Shown: piece by piece, positions 15,793 to 24,488 of the stretch | Position numbering within the stretch: the first letter of the stretch is position 1 | Layout: the number at the start of each line of letters is the position of its first letter | Assembly: GCA_945877365.1 (NCBI GenBank) | Contig: CAMCRV010000013.1 | Span: forward strand, 1 to 59,227 | DNA from: an uncultured Clostridia bacterium | GTDB lineage: Bacteria > Bacillota > Clostridia > Oscillospirales > Oscillospiraceae | Direction of reading: 5' to 3' | DNA length: 59,227 nucleotides | Position numbers and translations under genes: made by a program | The notes under the pieces: model-generated | What the model was told of the DNA's origin: nothing | Seen by the model: only the letters and a program-made list of their open reading frames with translations | Databases searched by the model: none

Positions 15793-16341
15793 ATGACAAC
15801 ACAAAAAATCCGTACAAAAGACATGGTACGCGCCGCACTGTTCGCAGTGGTCATCGCAATCTGCTCCTGGCTGTCCATTCCGGCAACCGTCCCCTTCACC
15901 CTGCAGACCTTTGGCATTTTCCTGACCGTAGCCGTTCTGGGCGGAAAGCTGGGAAGTCTGGCTGTTTTCCTATATCTGCTGATGGGAGTCGTGGGACTTC
16001 CTGTTTTCGCCGGATTCAAGGGTGGAATCGCCGCGCTGATGGGCCCCACAGGGGGATATATCGTCGGTTTTCTTCTCTCCGCGCTGGTAATGTGGGGCAT
16101 GGAACGGCTCCTGGGCAAAAAGCAGTGGGTGCTGGCACTGTCCATGGTATTGGGACTGATGGTCTGCTATACATTCGGAACAGTATGGTTTATCCTGGTC
16201 TATGCCCGCAGCTCCGGTCCCATCGGACTGATGACCGCTCTGGGATGGTGTGTGTTCCCGTACATCATTCCGGACATCATAAAGATTGTACTCGCCATGC
16301 TCCTCAGCAAGAAGCTTGCCGCCGTACTTCGGTTGACTTAA
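15793..16341 (+). CDS. bioY: biotin transporter BioY (ECF S component)
   Basis: A 182-residue membrane protein with six hydrophobic segments and the BioY signatures LSIPATVPFTLQTFGIF, GVVGLPVFAGFKGG and GPTGGYIVGFL. It binds biotin and works with the shared ECF energising module, which is not in the window. The ribosome binding site is CGGGAGG. It forms a pair with birA 25 bp downstream under a BirA operator. Confidence 0.96.
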   Translation: MTTQKIRTKDMVRAALFAVVIAICSWLSIPATVPFTLQTFGIFLTVAVLGGKLGSLAVFLYLLMGVVGLPVFAGFKGGIAALMGPTGGYIVGFLLSALVMWGMERLLGKKQWVLALSMVLGLMVCYTFGTVWFILVYARSSGPIGLMTALGWCVFPYIIPDIIKIVLAMLLSKKLAAVLRLT

Positions 16342-16365
16342 AGCATGGGAAAATCAGGGGGAACC

Positions 16366-17346
16366 ATGACCACAAAGGAACTGCTTTTGGAGCTGTTTGA
16401 AACGCAGAAAGGCGCGTTTTTTTCCGGCGAGGAAATCGCCCGGCGGCTCTGTGTATCCAGAGCCGCTGTCTGGAAAGCCGTAAAAAGCCTCCAAAATGAG
16501 GGCTATGAAATAACGGCAGTTACCAACAAGGGCTACTGCCTGGCAGCGGACACGGATATTCTGTCTGTTCAGGGTGTGCAAAAATATTTGGACAGCAGCT
16601 GCCGGGATCTGGAAATCGTTGTGCTGCCCACCGCCGAATCCACCAATACGCTGGTTCGCCAAAAGGCGGCTCAAGGAGGAAACGAGGGGTACACCGTCAT
16701 CTCCAACGAGCAGACCAGAGGCAGGGGCAGATATGGCCGTCCGTTTTTCTCCCCCGGCAAAACCGGAATCTACCTGAGTATTCTGCTGAAACCGGCAGTT
16801 CCCTCCTCTGAGGCACTGAGCATCACCACGATGGCTGCTGTTGCCATGTGCAAGGCCATGGAAGAAGTGTCGCAGGAAACTGTGCAGATCAAATGGGTCA
16901 ACGATATCTACATTCGGGGAAAGAAGGTCTGTGGGATTCTGACGGAAGCTGCACTGGATCTGGAAAGCGGAATGCTGGAATATGCTGTGCTTGGCGTGGG
17001 CGTAAATGTCTATACGCCTCAGGGCGGCTTCCCGGAAGATCTCCGGGATACCGCCGGCGCCGTGTTTTCCGCTCCCGGAAAGGATGCCAAAAACAGGCTC
17101 ACCGCTGCTTTTCTCAACCATTTCATGTCCTGCTACCGTGGAAAAAACTCCGGCGATTATATTGCGGAATACCGGAGGCGCAACCTGGTCATCGGCAGGA
17201 AAGCAGTCGTTTACAGAAACGGCGTTCCCCAGACGGTGGACATCTGCGGCATTGACGATGCCTGCAGGCTTATTGTCCGATATGACAACCATGAGACCGC
17301 CCACCTTTCCTATGGGGAAATTCAGCTTGACCAGGCTTCCGGCTGA
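16366..17346 (+). CDS. birA: bifunctional biotin-protein ligase/repressor BirA
   Basis: A 326-residue protein. An N-terminal winged helix lies at about 16-60 (SGEEIARRLCVSRAAVWKAVKSL). The ligase core carries ESTNT at about 91, RGRGRYG at 118-124 (biotinyl-AMP loop), KWVNDIY and GVGVNV. A C-terminal SH3-like domain ends the protein. It joins biotin to carboxylases and represses bioY when loaded. The start at 16366 follows AGGGGG; an ATG at 16345 has no site. Confidence 0.95.
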   Translation: MTTKELLLELFETQKGAFFSGEEIARRLCVSRAAVWKAVKSLQNEGYEITAVTNKGYCLAADTDILSVQGVQKYLDSSCRDLEIVVLPTAESTNTLVRQKAAQGGNEGYTVISNEQTRGRGRYGRPFFSPGKTGIYLSILLKPAVPSSEALSITTMAAVAMCKAMEEVSQETVQIKWVNDIYIRGKKVCGILTEAALDLESGMLEYAVLGVGVNVYTPQGGFPEDLRDTAGAVFSAPGKDAKNRLTAAFLNHFMSCYRGKNSGDYIAEYRRRNLVIGRKAVVYRNGVPQTVDICGIDDACRLIVRYDNHETAHLSYGEIQLDQASG

Positions 17347-17359
17347 ACCGGCTCAGACA

Positions 17360-17624
17360 AAAACTGCTCCTCCCTTTCGGGAGGAGCAGCCACATTCTGT
17401 CAAAAACGCCTCGCAGAGTTCGCTGCATCAGCAGCGAATAAATCCCTAATCATGTTCTGTCAGGACATGCGCCTGACAGAACATACTTCTCAGGCTGCAA
17501 GTGTGGAATTTGTTCGCCTCCGGCGAATAAATTCTGCGCGCAGCAGACTGCAAAAAACTGGTGGAAAAGCCCAAAGGGGTTTTCCACCAAGTTAAAACTG
17601 CTCCTCCCTTTCGGGAGGAGCAGC
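17360..17624 (+). repeat. four-hairpin element A nested in a duplicated terminator
   Basis: A 31-bp terminator hairpin (stem CTGCTCCTCCC/GGGAGGAGCAG) occurs as exact direct copies at 17360-17390 and 17594-17624. Between them lie about 203 bp with hairpins CGCTGC/GCAGCG, GTTCTGTCAGG/CCTGACAGAAC, GAATTTGTTCGCC/GGCGAATAAATTC and GGTGGAAAA/TTTTCCACC. The core matches element B at 42044-42292, with paired changes in the stems. It lies between convergent birA and hydA. Only the right terminator copy has a full T-run on the plus strand. Confidence 0.8.
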
Positions 17625-17637
17625 TGCTTTTTATTTA

Positions 17638-19353
17638 CTATGCCTTGTGATCCACATGGAGCAGGTGGTGCGCCTTCTCGCCCAGAGGCTCCCCCAGATA
17701 ATCCCTGTACAGATCCTGAATGTCAGGATTCTCGTGGGAGTAACGGATGATAGAATCCGCATCCAGCTTCCACAGCTTATCGCCGCGGTACTCAGCCATC
17801 TCCTCACCCTCGTGAATGGGCTGACCGCCGCCGCCTGCACAGCCGCCGGGACAGGCCATGACTTCCACGAAGTGATAGTCCACTTCCTTCTTGTCGATGG
17901 CTTCCATCAGCTTTCTGGTATTGGCCAGGCCGCTGACAACGGCAACCTTCACAGTGCCGGCGCCGGGAACCTCAAAGGAGGCTTCCTTCCAGGGCTTGAT
18001 GCCCCGGATTTCCCGGAAGGCATCGGCATCGGGGTTCTTGCCGGTGGCCAGATAGTAAGCGCTCCGCAGAGCTGCATCCATAACGCCGCCGGTGGCGCCG
18101 AAGATCACGGCTGCACCGGTGCCGGAGCCCAGAGGGCTGTCGAATTTGTCCTCGCCCAGATCTGCGGGAACCAGCATATCGGACTTGAACAGACGAACCA
18201 TTTCACGGGTGGTCAGAACCACATCCACATCGGGATCTCCGCAGGCACTGTTCATGCCGGGCAGATTCTTCTCGGACTTCTTGGCAGAGCAGGGCATGAT
18301 GGAGATGACGCGGATCTTCTTGGGATCCAGACCCTTCTTCTCCGCAAAGTAGCTCTTGGCGATGGGGCCGAACATCTGCTGGGGAGACTTGGCAGAGGAC
18401 AGGTTATCCACATACTCGGGGAACTGGCTCTTGATGAAGCTGACCCAGCCGGGGCAGCAGGAGGTGAACATGGGCCACTTGTAGTCTGCTGCATGAGTGA
18501 AGCGGTGCAGGAACTCGCTGCCCTCTTCCATGATGGTCAGGTCGGCGGAGAAGTTGGTGTCGAAGACATAGTCAAAGCCGATGGCCTTCAGAGCAGCCAC
18601 CATACGGCCGGTGGTTGCCATCTCCTCGGGCAGGTTGAAGGCCTCTGCCCAGGCAACCCGGACAGCAGGAGCCACCTGAATGATGGTGGTGATCTCGGGG
18701 TCGGCCAGATACTTGATAACCTGAGAGGTATCGTCCCGGGCCGTCAGTGCGCCGGTGGGGCAGTGGGTGATACACTGGCCGCAGTGGACGCAGTCGGTAT
18801 CCTTCAGGTTCCGGTTCATGCTCACATCCACAGTGGTGCGGGAGCCGGTGCCGGCCACATCCCAAATGTGCATACCCTGAATCTTGTCGCAGACCTGAAC
18901 ACAGCGCATACACTTGATGCACTTGGTGTAGTCCCGGATGATGGGGGTGTCGAAATTCATGGGCTTGCGTTCCAGCTTGGGCTGATAGGGCTGCTGATGG
19001 ATGTTCAGAGCCCGTGCCATGGACTGCAGCTCGCAGTTGCCGCTGCGGATACACGCGGTGCACTCGGAGCGGTGCTGGCTCAGCAGCAGGTGCATATTGG
19101 TGCGTCTTGCCTCACGAACCCGGGGGGTGTTGGTGTGAACCACCATGCCCTCCAGAACCTGGGTATTGCAGGAGGGGACCAGACGGTTGGTGCCTTCCAC
19201 TTCCACAACGCACATACGGCAGGCGGCGATCTCATTGATTCCCTTCAGGAAGCACAGGTGGGGAATGGGAATACCCGCCTTCTCCGCAGCTTCCAGAATG
19301 GTTGTGCCCTTGGGCACGCTCAGTTCGCGGCCATCAATCTTGAAATTTACCAT
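17638..19353 (-). CDS. [FeFe] hydrogenase, group A, with full ferredoxin-like N-terminus
   Basis: A 571-residue enzyme that makes or uses H2. In order: a [2Fe-2S] domain (Cys34, 45, 48, 62), a His-Cys3 [4Fe-4S] cluster (His94, Cys98, 101, 107), two [4Fe-4S] clusters (Cys145-148-151-155 and 188-191-194-198), then the H-cluster. The H-cluster motifs are TSCCPGW (297-303), MPCSAKKSE (353-361) and EVMACPGGCAGGGGQP (497-512). All ligands are present. It overlaps the upstream flavoprotein gene by seven bases, so the two probably form one complex passing electrons from NAD(P)H and ferredoxin (inference). The ribosome binding site is GGGAGG. Confidence 0.95.
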   Translation of the reverse strand: MVNFKIDGRELSVPKGTTILEAAEKAGIPIPHLCFLKGINEIAACRMCVVEVEGTNRLVPSCNTQVLEGMVVHTNTPRVREARRTNMHLLLSQHRSECTACIRSGNCELQSMARALNIHQQPYQPKLERKPMNFDTPIIRDYTKCIKCMRCVQVCDKIQGMHIWDVAGTGSRTTVDVSMNRNLKDTDCVHCGQCITHCPTGALTARDDTSQVIKYLADPEITTIIQVAPAVRVAWAEAFNLPEEMATTGRMVAALKAIGFDYVFDTNFSADLTIMEEGSEFLHRFTHAADYKWPMFTSCCPGWVSFIKSQFPEYVDNLSSAKSPQQMFGPIAKSYFAEKKGLDPKKIRVISIMPCSAKKSEKNLPGMNSACGDPDVDVVLTTREMVRLFKSDMLVPADLGEDKFDSPLGSGTGAAVIFGATGGVMDAALRSAYYLATGKNPDADAFREIRGIKPWKEASFEVPGAGTVKVAVVSGLANTRKLMEAIDKKEVDYHFVEVMACPGGCAGGGGQPIHEGEEMAEYRGDKLWKLDADSIIRYSHENPDIQDLYRDYLGEPLGEKAHHLLHVDHKA

Positions 19354-21182
19354 TTTTCCACACGTCCTCCCTTGAAGATTCCATAGCCAAAGTGGTCACA
19401 GCGCAGGCAGCGGGAGGATTCCTTGGTGGCCTCCTCGCAGGTCATGCAGTGCTCCATGCAGGTAAAGTCGTTCTTACGCTCGGCTGCGGGGCGCTCACGG
19501 CAGTTGACACGGCCTCTGGGGTTCAGATCCACACAGCGGGGTGTGGGAACCTCCACATCCACCTTGATTTCATGGTGGAAGCCCAGATACTCGTCGATAT
19601 TTGCAGCGGCGGCCTTACCGGCAGCAATGGCGCGGATAACGGTTGCAGGGCCGGTGACGCAGTCGCCGCCGGAGAACACGCCCACCAGATTGGTCTTGGT
19701 GGTGGTATCGGCAACCAGCGTACCGCCGCGCTTGACCTGAATGCCGGCATTTTCAAAGGTCTGGTACTCAATTGCCTGACCAATGGCAACGATGACGACA
19801 TCGGCAGGAATCCGGATAGGCTCCACAGAGGCGGTATTGGGGCGGGGACGGCCTGCCTTGTCCATCTCGCCAATGATCTGGGGCTGTGCCCACAGAGCCA
19901 CAGCCTTGCCCTCGGCATCCACTTCCACCTTCAAAGGTGCGTGGAGGGTCAGAACCTCAGCGCCCTCAGCGATGGCGCCTTCCACTTCCTCTGCCTGCGC
20001 GGTCATATCCTCCTGACGGCGGCGATAGACACAGGTGACGGTCTTTGCGCCCAGACGGACAGCACTGCGGGTGCAGTCCATGGCCACATTGCCGCCGCCG
20101 ATGACAGCCACATTCAGGCCGGTAAAGTCAGGCATTTCCCCGTCACCGATACCCCGGAGCATCTCAACGGCAGAGATCACGCCCTTGGCGTCCTCACCCT
20201 CGATGCCCACCTTCTTATCGGTGTGGGCGCCGATGGCGACATACACGGCATCGAAGTTCTTCTTCAGCTCTTCGAAGGTCATATCCACGCCAACCTTCAC
20301 ATTGGTGTGGGCTTCAATGCCCAGGGACAGGATGGAGGCAATTTCGCCATCCAGCTTCTCTCTGGGGTAACGGTAGCTGGGGATACCATAGCGCATCATG
20401 CCGCCCAGCTTCTTATGCATATCGTACACGGTAACCTTGTGACCCATCAGGGACAGGTAGTAAGCAGCCGTCAGGCCGGAGGGGCCGCCGCCGATGACAG
20501 CCACAGTCTTGCCGGTGGGTTCGGCGCAGGGAGGATTCTCCACATCCCCTGCCATGTCAACGGCGTAGCGCTTCAGGCCGCGGATATTGATGGAGCCATC
20601 CACCATGTTCCGGCGGCAGCGGTTCTCACAGGGATGCTCGCAGATGTAAGCGCAGGAGGTGGGGAAGGGATTGTCCTTGCGGATCAGCTTCACGGCGTCA
20701 GCGCAGCGGCCCTCATGAACCAGAGCCACATAGCCGGGGATATCCACGGCAGCAGGACACTTTGCCACACAGGGAATGGAGTCCTCCATGCCGCCCAGGC
20801 AGCGGCCGGTTTTCACATGCTCCTCGAAATCATCCCGGAAGGCAACCAGTGCATTCAGCACCAGCTGGCCGGCATCGATACCGATGGCGCAGTCGGCGGA
20901 GTCCACAACCACCTGAGCGGTGGTCTTGATCCGGTCCAGAATGTCTGCATCGGGCTGCCCGTCCAAAATTTCGCGAATCATCTGGGACAGCTGATCCAAG
21001 CCGATGCGGCAGGGAACACACTTACCACAGGTCTGAGCCTGGCACAGATTCAGGAAGTTCAGGGTCATATCCACAGGGCACAGGCCGGGAGGATTGGCTT
21101 CAATCCGGCGCTCCATGCTGCTGTAAATCTGCTCGATGACTGCCTGAGTCTGAGCGGGCATTTTTACTTCAAGTCTACTCAT
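19347..21182 (-). CDS. fused NuoF-type Fe-S/GltD-like NAD(P)H oxidoreductase (hydrogenase partner)
   Basis: A 611-residue protein. Residues about 35-115 match the C-terminal [4Fe-4S] region of NuoF/HydB (CGKCVPCRIGLDQL, Cys52-55-58 and Cys98). There is no FMN or SLBB domain. From about 125 a complete GltD/NfnB-like module follows: Fe-S cysteines (138-190), FAD fold VIGGGPSG (229-235), NAD(P) fold VIGGGNVAMD, and VVIVAIGQ. The C-terminal tail ends in a Cys-rich stretch (CMEHCMTC... CLRCDHFGYG). It would oxidise NAD(P)H and feed the hydrogenase encoded by the overlapping next gene. The fusion is the notable feature; the exact electron donor is unknown. Confidence 0.88.
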   Translation of the reverse strand: MSRLEVKMPAQTQAVIEQIYSSMERRIEANPPGLCPVDMTLNFLNLCQAQTCGKCVPCRIGLDQLSQMIREILDGQPDADILDRIKTTAQVVVDSADCAIGIDAGQLVLNALVAFRDDFEEHVKTGRCLGGMEDSIPCVAKCPAAVDIPGYVALVHEGRCADAVKLIRKDNPFPTSCAYICEHPCENRCRRNMVDGSINIRGLKRYAVDMAGDVENPPCAEPTGKTVAVIGGGPSGLTAAYYLSLMGHKVTVYDMHKKLGGMMRYGIPSYRYPREKLDGEIASILSLGIEAHTNVKVGVDMTFEELKKNFDAVYVAIGAHTDKKVGIEGEDAKGVISAVEMLRGIGDGEMPDFTGLNVAVIGGGNVAMDCTRSAVRLGAKTVTCVYRRRQEDMTAQAEEVEGAIAEGAEVLTLHAPLKVEVDAEGKAVALWAQPQIIGEMDKAGRPRPNTASVEPIRIPADVVIVAIGQAIEYQTFENAGIQVKRGGTLVADTTTKTNLVGVFSGGDCVTGPATVIRAIAAGKAAAANIDEYLGFHHEIKVDVEVPTPRCVDLNPRGRVNCRERPAAERKNDFTCMEHCMTCEEATKESSRCLRCDHFGYGIFKGGRVEKW

Positions 21183-21458
21183 TTTCCATCATGCCTTTCC
21201 TGGATTTCTATCCGTCTTTTCTCATTTTGGGAAAAATATCCTGTTTTTTGCGATTATGTATGGCATTTTTGTGAATATACCACAACTGCGCACATACCGT
21301 GGATATGGTAGCATACAAGTATTTTTTTTGCAAGAGACTATCAATAAATAACTCGCATTTATTAGAAAATTTGTCGTTTCCACCGAAAAGTCCCCGTTTT
21401 TTTTGGCCAAAAATACCATGAAGGGATTCTTTTTTATCGATACAATCATACGAAAACA

Positions 21459-21683
21459 GGGCTGTCTCACTAAGAAATTGTTTCGTCAATTTGCACAGAG
21501 GAAAAGCAAAACTGTCATTCCGAGCCAGTGCGCACACTGGCGTGGGAATCCGTTCTCCTTAAAAAATGCCACTAACCTGAACATTTCAGGGTGGGAAACG
21601 GATTGCCACACCAGTGACATCGGTCACTGGTTCGCAATGACAGTTCTTCTATTTGTGCAATTTTACTTTAGTGAGACAGACCC
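21459..21683. mobile_element. 225-bp inverted-repeat (MITE-like) element
   Basis: The ends GGGCTGTCTCACTAA and TTAGTGAGACAGACC are near-perfect terminal inverted repeats. The inner arms (ACTGTCATTCCGAGCCAGTG and its degenerate complement ending CGCAATGACAG) pair over most of the length. No open frame is inside. It fills most of the 507-bp gap before the hydrogenase operon; the rest (21183-21458) is AT-rich leader with no clear gene. A shortened relative is at about 10525-10612. Confidence 0.72.
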
Positions 21684-21689
21684 GTATCC

Positions 21690-22697
21690 TTATTTTCTCA
21701 GATATTTCGCCGTCCGAACAGGAACCGGCGTCTTCCCGGCCAGTGCCCGGATCCAGAAACCCATGCCCATGAGTCCTGCCAGAGCAAGGCTCATCATGCT
21801 GTAGGCAAACACGGCCTCGCTGGCATGGCGCTGGACATGGTATTCCATGTAGCCGCCCAGTCCCAGCAGCGCCGCTACAGCCAGCCACTGCAGCAGATAC
21901 CACGCCTTGAAGCCCCTGCGCCGCACCAGCCGGACGGAAAACACAATGACAGTCAGGCCGATGGCCAGTGCGCCCAGCACCTGCACGATGCTGACGAAGC
22001 CGTTGCTGCGGAAGAACAGGGAGTCATACCGGGTGCTGTCCAGCGCCACCTGCACCGCCCCGTGGCACAGCAGGAACAGCAGACAGATATCCCCATCCTC
22101 TGCGGTTCCCCTCCTTCTCTCCCGAAGCCAGAGAACCAGCAGCACCGCAAAAATCACCGCCGCAATCACGCTCTGGAACAGGAAGGTAGCCAGTCGGTAT
22201 TCCAGCTGCCCGGAAACCTGATTCATCACCGGGTACACCCAGGGCAGGCTCTTCACGGAGGAAACCAGCATCCCCCGGGCAGAGCCGTCAAAGAAGGAGG
22301 CCAGCCGCCCCAGGGCGATGCCTGCCGCCCCGGCCAGGCTCATGCAGTCCAGCATGGCCCCCATGCTGTCCGACAGCTTCACCAGCCGCAGAAGCAGCGC
22401 TGTCAGGGCGCAGCCGGCGAAGGCGCCCATCAGGGCATAGCCGCCGGTGGAATAGTTGGTCAGAGCCGCCCAGAGACTTGCATAGCTGTCCACCCGGCAG
22501 TACCAGTGCACCAGCCGGGACAGCACCATGGACAGCACCAGCGCCATGGGCACCGCCACCGCAGCTGTCGCTCCCCTGCCCGGCGTGCTGAGGTACAGGC
22601 TCAGAAACACACAGATGGCAGCAGCCGCCGCCAGAGCCAGAAGGATGGAATTCCAATAGAGAAACCGTTCTCCGATGATAAACGCAATTCTTGCCAT
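21690..22697 (-). CDS. Lgt-like multi-pass membrane protein
   Basis: A 335-residue protein with seven or more hydrophobic segments. The pattern recalls prolipoprotein diacylglyceryl transferase: IALGRLASFFDG (compare GRxGNFxNxE), EYRLATFLFQS, and LDSTRYDSLFFRSNGFVSIVQVLG. The canonical Asn and Glu of the catalytic motif are replaced, so activity is doubtful and a paralogue with a new role is possible. The start at 22697 has GGAGG eight bases upstream. It lies four bases after a phosphodiester glycosidase gene in the same operon. Confidence 0.62.
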   Translation of the reverse strand: MARIAFIIGERFLYWNSILLALAAAAAICVFLSLYLSTPGRGATAAVAVPMALVLSMVLSRLVHWYCRVDSYASLWAALTNYSTGGYALMGAFAGCALTALLLRLVKLSDSMGAMLDCMSLAGAAGIALGRLASFFDGSARGMLVSSVKSLPWVYPVMNQVSGQLEYRLATFLFQSVIAAVIFAVLLVLWLRERRRGTAEDGDICLLFLLCHGAVQVALDSTRYDSLFFRSNGFVSIVQVLGALAIGLTVIVFSVRLVRRRGFKAWYLLQWLAVAALLGLGGYMEYHVQRHASEAVFAYSMMSLALAGLMGMGFWIRALAGKTPVPVRTAKYLRK

Positions 22698-22701
22698 GCA
22701 G

Positions 22702-23826
22702 CTAACCTCCGTTCGGCAGCGCCGTTGCAAAGTAGATAATGTCGCTGATCTCCCGCTCGCCGCCATAGTCCACACTGTTCATCCGTTCGCCGCCCATGAC
22801 AATGGTAGCCGTCTGGCCGCCGTCCAGAGCGTAGGCGTTCTCAATGCCCAGCTCCTTCAGCTGCCGGGCGAAGGTATGGATATCGGGAGGGCTGTAGTAA
22901 TTCTTCTCAATGTTGGCAGCAATCACCAGATAGTGGCAGGGGCCAAGCTGGCACAGCACCGCCCGGGAGACATGCTGGTCGATTTCCCCCACCCGGTAAC
23001 GCTCCGGGGTGACAATCTGCCCATCCTGAATATACACCGGGCCGAAGGACAGGCTGAAGCGGATGTGGTGTTCATCCACATACTGCTGCACCTCCTCCGC
23101 CGAATGGAAGGTGCCCCGGGGGGTAAAGATCAGATCCCCCTGATCATCCACGAAGCAGGTATCCAGCTCCTCGTCTCCGGTGCGGAATACCTTGCCGTTG
23201 ACCACCACAATGCCGTAGGGACGGTAGGAATAATAATCTCCATTGGAGGCCGTGACGGCATTGACATTCTTCGCCATCTCCGTGGTGGTATAGCGAATCT
23301 GGGCGCCGTACTGTCCCCCGGTCATAAACCGCCGGAACTGGGACGGATGGGCGACCTTCACCTCCGCGCAGGTAAAGGCAGCCAGACCCACACCCATCTT
23401 CCAGGTAACGGAGAAGATGGTATCGTCCAGATAGTACTTCACCTTGGAATTGGGCAGCAGCTCCATATCCGTCCGGAAGAAGGTCTCCTGTCCATCCAGA
23501 ATTTCCCGGGCATCCTCCAGAAGCCAGCCCAGAGAGGACGGGTCCTGGGTTTCGCCGAAGAGATCCGCATTGGGCATGGGAGCCACCACATCCTCATCGC
23601 TGAGGAAATATACTTTTTCAATGCTGACAATTCCGTCCAGTGCTTCACTGACGGAATTGGTCATATACATATTATACTTCTGCATCATGTCCAGTCTGCC
23701 GGTCTCCTGTGCATTGCCGGAGGATCCATTGCCCCCCGCCGCAAGAACAGCCAGCAGGAATATGGCAGCCAGAAATGCCAGCACAGCCGGCCACAGACCG
23801 GCGGAGGAGGTTCTGTTTTCCCTCAT
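22702..23826 (-). CDS. phosphodiester glycosidase-family (NAGPA-like) surface protein, paralogue 2
   Basis: A 374-residue protein. One N-terminal transmembrane anchor (about 10-32) precedes the NAGPA-type domain, with the family's NGDYYSYRPYG, VVVNGKVFRTG and C-terminal YALDGGQTATIVMGG motifs. These enzymes cleave sugar-phosphodiester bonds such as GlcNAc-1-phosphodiesters; cell-wall polymers are plausible targets. It is clearly paralogous to the product at 24489-25613. The start at 23826 is chosen for the GGGGG site and because the upstream extension runs into the previous gene. Confidence 0.84.
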   Translation of the reverse strand: MRENRTSSAGLWPAVLAFLAAIFLLAVLAAGGNGSSGNAQETGRLDMMQKYNMYMTNSVSEALDGIVSIEKVYFLSDEDVVAPMPNADLFGETQDPSSLGWLLEDAREILDGQETFFRTDMELLPNSKVKYYLDDTIFSVTWKMGVGLAAFTCAEVKVAHPSQFRRFMTGGQYGAQIRYTTTEMAKNVNAVTASNGDYYSYRPYGIVVVNGKVFRTGDEELDTCFVDDQGDLIFTPRGTFHSAEEVQQYVDEHHIRFSLSFGPVYIQDGQIVTPERYRVGEIDQHVSRAVLCQLGPCHYLVIAANIEKNYYSPPDIHTFARQLKELGIENAYALDGGQTATIVMGGERMNSVDYGGEREISDIIYFATALPNGG

Positions 23827-23836
23827 ACGCTGCCCC

Positions 23837-24460
23837 CTATCCTGCAATTCCGCCGGAGAGCGCACTGAGCAGCTTCTGCTCCGGCTGAACCCGCCACTGT
23901 CCCTGGCTGTATGCCAGATTCAGCACCAGCTCCTGACTGGAAACCACCGCATCCTCCCGGATGGCATCGGCTACGGCCTCCGACAGAACCTCCATGACGA
24001 AGTCCTCCCGGTATTCATTGTTCTCATCATAGATCTGAGAAAGATCCCGGGCTTCCTCCACCCGCTGCGTCAGCAGCTTCTGGGCACGCTGTCCCAGATT
24101 GGCAGTGACGCTGGGAATCTCCATTCCGGTGAGGATCACCTTCTGAGCAAGGCCGGAATCCGTGGCATAGCACTCCCCTTCCGGCTGCCAGGAGAGGCTT
24201 TCCTGATAGGCCTGCCAGATCTGCCTTCCGGTTTCTCCCTCCGGCTGGGCGGACAGCCCCAGATCCGGTTTCCCCACCAGGCAGGCGGAAACCTTCTCAT
24301 AATCCCCGGCGCAGGCTGCATCCATCAGCTCCTCCACACAGCTGCCGGCCTCTGCCGGTGTCTCCACCAGAACCGGCTGGGCGTTCAGAAAGCTGACGGT
24401 AAGCACCACCGCTGCCGCCGCCAGAAGCACCGCTAAAACACCAAATATCCGTGAACTCAT
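23837..24460 (-). CDS. membrane-anchored protein of unknown function
   Basis: A 207-residue protein with an N-terminal hydrophobic helix (FGVLAVLLAAAAVVLTVSFL) and an outside domain containing two cysteines (SCVEELMDAAC and CLVG), rich in Glu. I recognise no family. It sits between two phosphodiester glycosidase paralogues in a tight leftward operon and probably acts with them at the cell surface (inference). GGAAGG lies upstream of the ATG at 24460. Confidence 0.72.
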   Translation of the reverse strand: MSSRIFGVLAVLLAAAAVVLTVSFLNAQPVLVETPAEAGSCVEELMDAACAGDYEKVSACLVGKPDLGLSAQPEGETGRQIWQAYQESLSWQPEGECYATDSGLAQKVILTGMEIPSVTANLGQRAQKLLTQRVEEARDLSQIYDENNEYREDFVMEVLSEAVADAIREDAVVSSQELVLNLAYSQGQWRVQPEQKLLSALSGGIAG

Positions 24461-24488
24461 ACATCTCTTTTCCTTCCCGAAGTTTTTT

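Noticed and set aside
19392-21311. A 639-codon plus-strand frame opposite the hydrogenase partner gene
   Set aside because: It is a mirror of a gene with clear Fe-S and FAD motifs, and its translation is low-complexity.
21222-21537. Minus-strand AT-rich open frames before the hydrogenase operon
   Set aside because: They have Lys/Asn/Phe-rich translations, no ribosome binding site, and overlap the inverted-repeat element. They differ from the codon use of all neighbours.
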